This document shows, piece after piece, positions 59,846 through 64,000 of a stretch of DNA of 64,000 nt. The stretch is taken from contig NZ_AP018042.1 of assembly GCF_002356295.1 (NCBI RefSeq), positions 4,930,361 to 4,994,360 of the forward strand, read 5' to 3'. Made by a program: the position numbers and the translations under genes. This stretch comes from Labilibaculum antarcticum (lineage in GTDB: Bacteria; Bacteroidota; Bacteroidia; Bacteroidales; Marinifilaceae). Position 1 is the first letter of the stretch. Each line of letters starts with the position of its first letter. The notes below the pieces were generated by a model. It searched no databases, was not told the DNA's origin, and worked only from the letters and a program-made list of their open reading frames with translations.

Positions 59846-62800
59846 ATGAAAACAGGATTTGCAGGCCAACTGGCCAAACTATTCATAAATTCTAAATTAA
59901 CTCCACTCTTGATGGTCGCCTTTATGGTAATCGGCATGTATAGTGCCTATTTGACGCCACGAGAAGAGGAGCCACAAATCGATGTTCCTATCGCTGATAT
60001 CTTTCTAAGATATCCTGGTGCAAGTCCATCAGAAATTGAATCGAGGGTAATGCAGCCGCTTGAAAAAGTAGTGGCAAATATACCCGGTGTTGAGTATGTT
60101 TATTCTACATCAATGCCAGGACAAGCCATGTTAATTGTTCAATTTTACGTTGGAGAGGATATTGAAAGATCTCTTGTTAAGATGTACAATGAGATTATGA
60201 AACACATGGATCAAATGCCACAAGGTACTTCTATGCCACTTATTAAAACGCGAGCAATTGATGATGTACCAGTTCTTGGATTAACATTCTGGAGTGAAAA
60301 TTATAATGATTTTCAATTAAAAAGATTAGCGGAGGAAGTTAATAACGAGATAGAAAAGGTAAATGATGTTTCGGAAACCAAAGTAATCGGCGGACGTTCT
60401 CGTCAGGTACGGGTTGTTTTGAATCGGGAGCAAATGTCTGTTTATAACATAGATCCTTTAAGTATTGCCAGACAAATTGAAATATCCAATCAGCAAATCG
60501 GTTCCGGTACATTTAACAATCACGATACAGAATATTTAGTTGAAACGGGTCGATTTCTTGAAAACTCAGAAGATGTTGCAAATTTAGTAGTTGGTGTGGC
60601 TAATGGTAGTCCAATTTATCTAAAACAAGTTGCAGAGGTAATCGACGGACCCGAAGTGCCATCGCAATATGTGAGTTTTGGTTACGGAAAGATAAATGAG
60701 GCCAAGGAAGTTTCGAAAGGAGAGTATCCAGCAGTTACTCTTTCGGTGGCTAAACGCCGGGGTTCTGATGCGATGAAAGTCGCGGAACAAATTTTAACAA
60801 AAATAGCCGTTTTGAAGCAGAATTTAATTCCTTCGGATGTTCATGTTGAAGTAACCCGTAACTATGGTGCAACGGCTTCGGATAAGGTTTCAGAGCTGTT
60901 AATGCACTTATTGGGAGCTATTATTGCTGTAACATTTGTTGTTATGTTGGCAATGGGCTGGCGTGGTGGTTTGGTTGTCTTTTTATCGGTACCAATTACT
61001 TTTGCCTTAACCATGTTTAGTTACTATTTTCTAGATTACACTCTAAACAGAATAACATTATTTGCTTTGGTTTTTGTCACGGGAATTGTGGTTGATGACT
61101 CCATTATTATTGCGGAGAATATGCACCGTCATTTTAAAATGAAACAATTGCCGTTTATGCAAGCCGCTCTTCGTTCCATTGATGAAGTTGGAAATCCAAC
61201 AATTCTGGCAACTTTCACTGTTATCGCTGCTGTTCTGCCAATGGTTTTTGTTTCGGGTTTAATGGGTCCATACATGAGTCCTATGCCTATTGGAGCATCC
61301 ATCGCAATGATTTTCTCGTTATTAGTAGCTCTTACTATTACTCCTTATTTGGCTTATCGTTTGTTACGATTTAAAGTAAAAGAAGATGATAACGAGAAGG
61401 CCTTTAAATTGGAAGATTCTATGGTGTACAAGCTGTATTCAGCAACGATTACACCAATGCTTGAATCGAAATGGAAAAGGTGGAGTTTTATTGGTACTGT
61501 AATATTCCTATTGCTTGCTTCTACGACCTTGGTTTATTTTCAACAGGTTGCAGTTAAAATGCTTCCTTTCGATAATAAGAATGAATTTCAGGTAATAATT
61601 GATATGCCGGAAGGAACTACTCTTGAAAGAACTGCTGTGGTTGCAAAAGAATTGGCCGCTTACATTTCGCAACAAGAGAATGTGGTAGACTATCAGACAT
61701 ATGTGGGAACAGCGGCACCAATGAATTTTAATGGTTTGGTTCGTCATTACGATTTGCGTCGTGGATCGAATGTAGCAGATATTCAAGTAAATCTAACTCA
61801 TAAAGGGGAGCGTGATGAGCAAAGTCATGATATTGCAAAGCTAATGAGACCTGGGTTGCAGGAGATTGGTAATAAATTCCATGCAAATGTTAAAGTTGTT
61901 GAGGTTCCACCAGGACCACCTGTAATGTCAACCTTGGTTGCTGAAATTTATGGTCCTAACATAGAGGGACAACGAAAAATTGCGGCTCAAGTAAAAACTC
62001 TTTTTGCAAAAACAGATGATGTTGTTGATGTTGATTGGTTGGTTGAAGATGATCAAACTGAATTCCAGTTTAATGTTAATAAGGAAAAGGCAATGTTGGC
62101 TGGCGTTTCCACCCAGCAAGTAGTTCAGACCTTAAATATGGCATTAGGCGGACAGGAAGTTGCGCAGTTGTATCAAGAGGCGGATCAAGATCAAGTGGGT
62201 ATTGAGTTACGTTTGCAAGAGAAGGATAGAAGCAGCATAGCAGACTTGAAGAGAATCAATATTTTGGCACAATCAGGTCAACTTATTCCTTTGGGTGATA
62301 TTGTTGAGATAAACGAGAGGATTAAAGAGAAAAGCATTTATCGTAAAAATCAAAAACGAGTAGTTTACGTTACCGCTGATGTTGCAGGAAAATTGGAAAG
62401 TCCGGTTTATGGAATTCTAAATATCGCTGAAAATTTGAGTGATATTAAGGTGCCTGAAGGATATGAATTGAACGAGGAGTATACTCAACAGCCATTTTTA
62501 GAAGATAATTACAGTTTAAAATGGGATGGAGAATGGCAAATTACTTATGAAGTTTTCCGTGATTTAGGCACTGCATTTGCAGTTGTGCTATTGGTTATCT
62601 ATTTGCTGATAATTGGATGGTTTCAGAATTATAAAGTTCCCTTTGTGATGATGATTTCTATTCCGTTATCTCTGGTAGGAATATTAGTTGGACACTGGTT
62701 GATGGGGGCTTTCTTTACCGCTACATCTATGATTGGATTGATTGCCCTTGCCGGGATAATGGTGAGGAATGCAATTCTTCTGATCGATTTTATTAATCTT

Positions 62801-63085
62801 CGTTTGGATGATGGTGTTCCCTTAAAAGAAGCTGTGATTGAAGCTGGTGCGGTGCGAACAACACCAATATTGCTTACTGCCGGAACTGTTGTTATTGGAG
62901 CGGTTGTAATCCTTTTTGATCCTATTTTTCAGGGCTTAGCCATTTCCTTAATGGGCGGTTCAATTGCCTCAACATTTCTGACTTTGGTTATTGTACCTCT
63001 TATCTATTATATGACTGAAAAGAAAAATTACCCTGTAATCGAAAAAAAATCAGGTGTTATCGAAAATGAGAATGAAATATCTTAA
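59846..63085 (+). CDS. RND-family inner-membrane efflux pump
   Basis: The 1079-residue pump has 12 transmembrane helices and two large periplasmic loops. TM4 carries the proton-relay acids (TGIVVDDSIIIAENM), while the TM10 lysine of AcrB is replaced by arginine in GIMVRNAILLIDF. The porter-domain start (YLTPREEEPQIDVPIADIFLRYPGASPSEIE) is typical of hydrophobe/amphiphile-type RND pumps. It exports drugs, detergents or other compounds using proton-motive force, together with the HlyD and TolC partners encoded upstream. The substrate is unknown. Confidence 0.93.
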   Translation: MKTGFAGQLAKLFINSKLTPLLMVAFMVIGMYSAYLTPREEEPQIDVPIADIFLRYPGASPSEIESRVMQPLEKVVANIPGVEYVYSTSMPGQAMLIVQFYVGEDIERSLVKMYNEIMKHMDQMPQGTSMPLIKTRAIDDVPVLGLTFWSENYNDFQLKRLAEEVNNEIEKVNDVSETKVIGGRSRQVRVVLNREQMSVYNIDPLSIARQIEISNQQIGSGTFNNHDTEYLVETGRFLENSEDVANLVVGVANGSPIYLKQVAEVIDGPEVPSQYVSFGYGKINEAKEVSKGEYPAVTLSVAKRRGSDAMKVAEQILTKIAVLKQNLIPSDVHVEVTRNYGATASDKVSELLMHLLGAIIAVTFVVMLAMGWRGGLVVFLSVPITFALTMFSYYFLDYTLNRITLFALVFVTGIVVDDSIIIAENMHRHFKMKQLPFMQAALRSIDEVGNPTILATFTVIAAVLPMVFVSGLMGPYMSPMPIGASIAMIFSLLVALTITPYLAYRLLRFKVKEDDNEKAFKLEDSMVYKLYSATITPMLESKWKRWSFIGTVIFLLLASTTLVYFQQVAVKMLPFDNKNEFQVIIDMPEGTTLERTAVVAKELAAYISQQENVVDYQTYVGTAAPMNFNGLVRHYDLRRGSNVADIQVNLTHKGERDEQSHDIAKLMRPGLQEIGNKFHANVKVVEVPPGPPVMSTLVAEIYGPNIEGQRKIAAQVKTLFAKTDDVVDVDWLVEDDQTEFQFNVNKEKAMLAGVSTQQVVQTLNMALGGQEVAQLYQEADQDQVGIELRLQEKDRSSIADLKRINILAQSGQLIPLGDIVEINERIKEKSIYRKNQKRVVYVTADVAGKLESPVYGILNIAENLSDIKVPEGYELNEEYTQQPFLEDNYSLKWDGEWQITYEVFRDLGTAFAVVLLVIYLLIIGWFQNYKVPFVMMISIPLSLVGILVGHWLMGAFFTATSMIGLIALAGIMVRNAILLIDFINLRLDDGVPLKEAVIEAGAVRTTPILLTAGTVVIGAVVILFDPIFQGLAISLMGGSIASTFLTLVIVPLIYYMTEKKNYPVIEKKSGVIENENEIS

Positions 63086-63106
63086 TACTAATCTAACTCT
63101 AAATAA

Positions 63107-63415
63107 ATGAAAGTTGTAATTGTATTTTGCGTGGGTTCCTTTTACGATGATTTAAAAAAAATCTATCGCACCGCGGGTGTTGAGACTTATAGTGAATTTG
63201 ATGTAAGAGGGTATACTCAAAAACATATTAAAGATGGTCAGGTACCAAACTGGTTTGCCTCTAATAAGGACTATTATGATTCTATCGCTTCTTTTTCCTT
63301 TTTAAATGATGAAAAAGGTTCTAAATTACTGAGTCAAATTACTCTATTCAACAATGATATAGATTGTTGCAATCCAATGCATGCTTATATGCTAGATGTA
63401 GAGAAGTTTATTTAA
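63107..63415 (+). CDS. Small unknown protein in the efflux operon
   Basis: The 102-residue protein starts MKVVIVFCVGSFYDDLKKIY and has a pattern that could fold as a PII/ferredoxin-like beta-alpha-beta unit. No domain was recognised with certainty. It lies 21 bases after the RND gene and 18 bases before the next small gene. Small PII-like proteins accompany some metal RND pumps (DUF3240 type), which is a possible but untested analogy. Confidence 0.6.
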   Translation: MKVVIVFCVGSFYDDLKKIYRTAGVETYSEFDVRGYTQKHIKDGQVPNWFASNKDYYDSIASFSFLNDEKGSKLLSQITLFNNDIDCCNPMHAYMLDVEKFI

Positions 63416-63433
63416 ATTTAAATTATTGAGAAG

Positions 63434-63622
63434 ATGAAAGATCGAGTTTTTAGAGCAATTGTTGGAACAATGGTACTTGTTAGTATTTTACTGGCATATT
63501 ACGTACATATTAATTGGTTGTTGTTAACGGCCTTTGTAGGCTTAAATCTATTACAATCATCAATTACAAAATGGTGTTTGTTGGATGATATATTAACGAA
63601 AGTTTTTAAAATGGATAATTAA
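63434..63622 (+). CDS. DUF2892/YgaP-like two-helix membrane protein
   Basis: The 62-residue protein has two transmembrane helices (about 8-24 and 28-45) with the family motif FVGLNLLQSSITKWCLLDDIL. DUF2892 domains resemble the transmembrane part of YgaP rhodanese. The conserved cysteine sits after the second helix. It is the last gene of the efflux operon and is followed by a terminator. Confidence 0.85.
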   Translation: MKDRVFRAIVGTMVLVSILLAYYVHINWLLLTAFVGLNLLQSSITKWCLLDDILTKVFKMDN

Positions 63623-63647
63623 TTCATTTTAATTCTAGTTTGGGTTT

Positions 63648-63683
63648 AAAGCTCTGAATGTAAATTCAGGGCTTTATTTTTTT
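63648..63683 (+). terminator. Terminator of the efflux operon
   Basis: A 12-bp stem (AAAGCTCTGAAT / ATTCAGGGCTTT, with one G-T pair) around a GTAA loop runs into ATTTTTTT, 26 bases past the last gene. Confidence 0.9.
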
Positions 63684-63766
63684 CATTTCGGTTGTAATAC
63701 CGACTTATTTTAATTTAAAAATGTTGTAAAGAATAGTAATATTTCCCAATAAGATTGAATATTCTA

Positions 63767-63774
63767 TATCTTTG
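63767..63774 (+). promoter_or_regulatory. -7 element upstream of the final gene
   Basis: TATCTTTG matches TAnnTTTG and lies 18 bases before the start codon at 63792. A -33 element is not clear. Confidence 0.45.
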
Positions 63775-63791
63775 CTAGCTAATACAGAACT

Positions 63792-64000
63792 ATGATACAA
63801 TCGACAGAACAAGCATTTGAAATTTTAGATACCCAAGTAAAGGGAATTCCATATGAAGCAATTGATTTCCTGAGAAATCAGGAAAACACCAAAGAGTTAA
63901 CTAAGAAATTGGTTTTCGCCTTTAAAAACGCTTACAATGGTGAAGCATATTATTCTGACGAGCATAGAATCATGTTGCCGGCTCCATTATGGTATTGTAT
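63792..64000 (+). CDS. Truncated gene at the window edge, possibly DUF1186-like
   Basis: An open frame starts with ATG at 63792 and runs off the window after 69 residues (MIQSTEQAFEILDTQVKGIP...). The run IPYEAIDFLRNQENTKELTKKL looks like the start of DUF1186-type helical proteins, but the fragment is too short for certainty. The preceding -7 element and spacing support a real gene. Confidence 0.6.
   Translation, partial: MIQSTEQAFEILDTQVKGIPYEAIDFLRNQENTKELTKKLVFAFKNAYNGEAYYSDEHRIMLPAPLWYC

Noticed and set aside
1-64000. CRISPR arrays, tRNA or rRNA genes, phage or transposase genes
   Set aside because: None was seen; the only regular direct-repeat array (23675-23879) has no spacers and no cas genes nearby.

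Overview
The window reads as a chromosome segment of a marine or anaerobic Bacteroidota, probably a Marinilabiliales/Marinifilaceae-like lineage; this is inferred from gene content and no marker gene allows a firm name. It is AT-rich. Several genes carry the Bacteroidota promoter signature (TAnnTTTG at -7, sometimes with TTTG 19-20 bases upstream), and Shine-Dalgarno sites are mostly absent. Typical Bacteroidota families are present: a TonB receptor with a carboxypeptidase-like N-terminal domain, GIDE, LruC, DUF5777 and DUF6340 proteins, and many lipoproteins. No tRNA, rRNA, CRISPR array, phage or transposase gene was seen.

Layout. 1-5.4 kb (minus strand): a soluble PAS histidine kinase, a GIDE-domain membrane protein and a secreted zinc peptidase, separated by two repeat-filled intergenic stretches. 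5.6 kb: a YebC-family regulator. 6.6-28.3 kb (all plus strand): a 22-kb acyl-CoA catabolism cluster. It holds crotonase, 3-hydroxyacyl-CoA dehydrogenase, an SCP-x-like thiolase, acyl-CoA dehydrogenase, EtfB, EtfA, a two-gene EtfD-type quinone reductase, fused isobutyryl-CoA mutase (IcmF), both subunits of a methylcrotonyl-CoA-type carboxylase, a methylglutaconyl-CoA hydratase-like protein, an AtuA-family protein, a second acyl-CoA dehydrogenase and butyrate kinase. 28.7 kb: a six-haem lipoprotein cytochrome. 29.9-31.4 kb: a HerA-like ATPase gene with a frameshift. 31.8-32.7 kb: two small genes. 32.9-36.0 kb: a metal-type TonB receptor with an HMA protein and a Cys-rich protein. 36.2-39.6 kb: a cytochrome b / multihaem c electron-transfer set, divergent from an FNR-like regulator at 40 kb. 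40.7-48.0 kb: CobW GTPase, nitroreductase, MFS/TPR/YchJ operon, an ACT-domain protein divergent from dapA, and a dicarboxylate symporter. 48.2-57.1 kb: a Cys-cluster protein, an LruC lipoprotein, a VWA membrane protein, a DUF6340 lipoprotein, a Ste24-like protease and CinA. 57.3-63.6 kb: a complete TolC/HlyD/RND efflux operon with two small accessory genes. A truncated gene runs off the right end.

How the genes work together. The best-supported system is the acyl-CoA cluster. IcmF would turn isobutyryl-CoA (from valine) into butyryl-CoA. Acyl-CoA dehydrogenase, crotonase, hydroxyacyl-CoA dehydrogenase and thiolase would then take butyryl-CoA to acetyl-CoA. EtfAB and the split EtfD pair would carry the dehydrogenase electrons to menaquinone. 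The carboxylase/hydratase/dehydrogenase block resembles leucine (liu) and terpene (atu) clusters, but an AtuA-family gene sits where liu clusters usually carry HMG-CoA lyase, and the neighbouring dehydrogenase lacks the isovaleryl-CoA-dehydrogenase base position. This liu/atu hybrid is the most interesting candidate for an undescribed pathway here. A second coherent unit is the FNR-like regulator next to the membrane/periplasm cytochrome set, which looks like an oxygen- or NO-responsive respiratory module.
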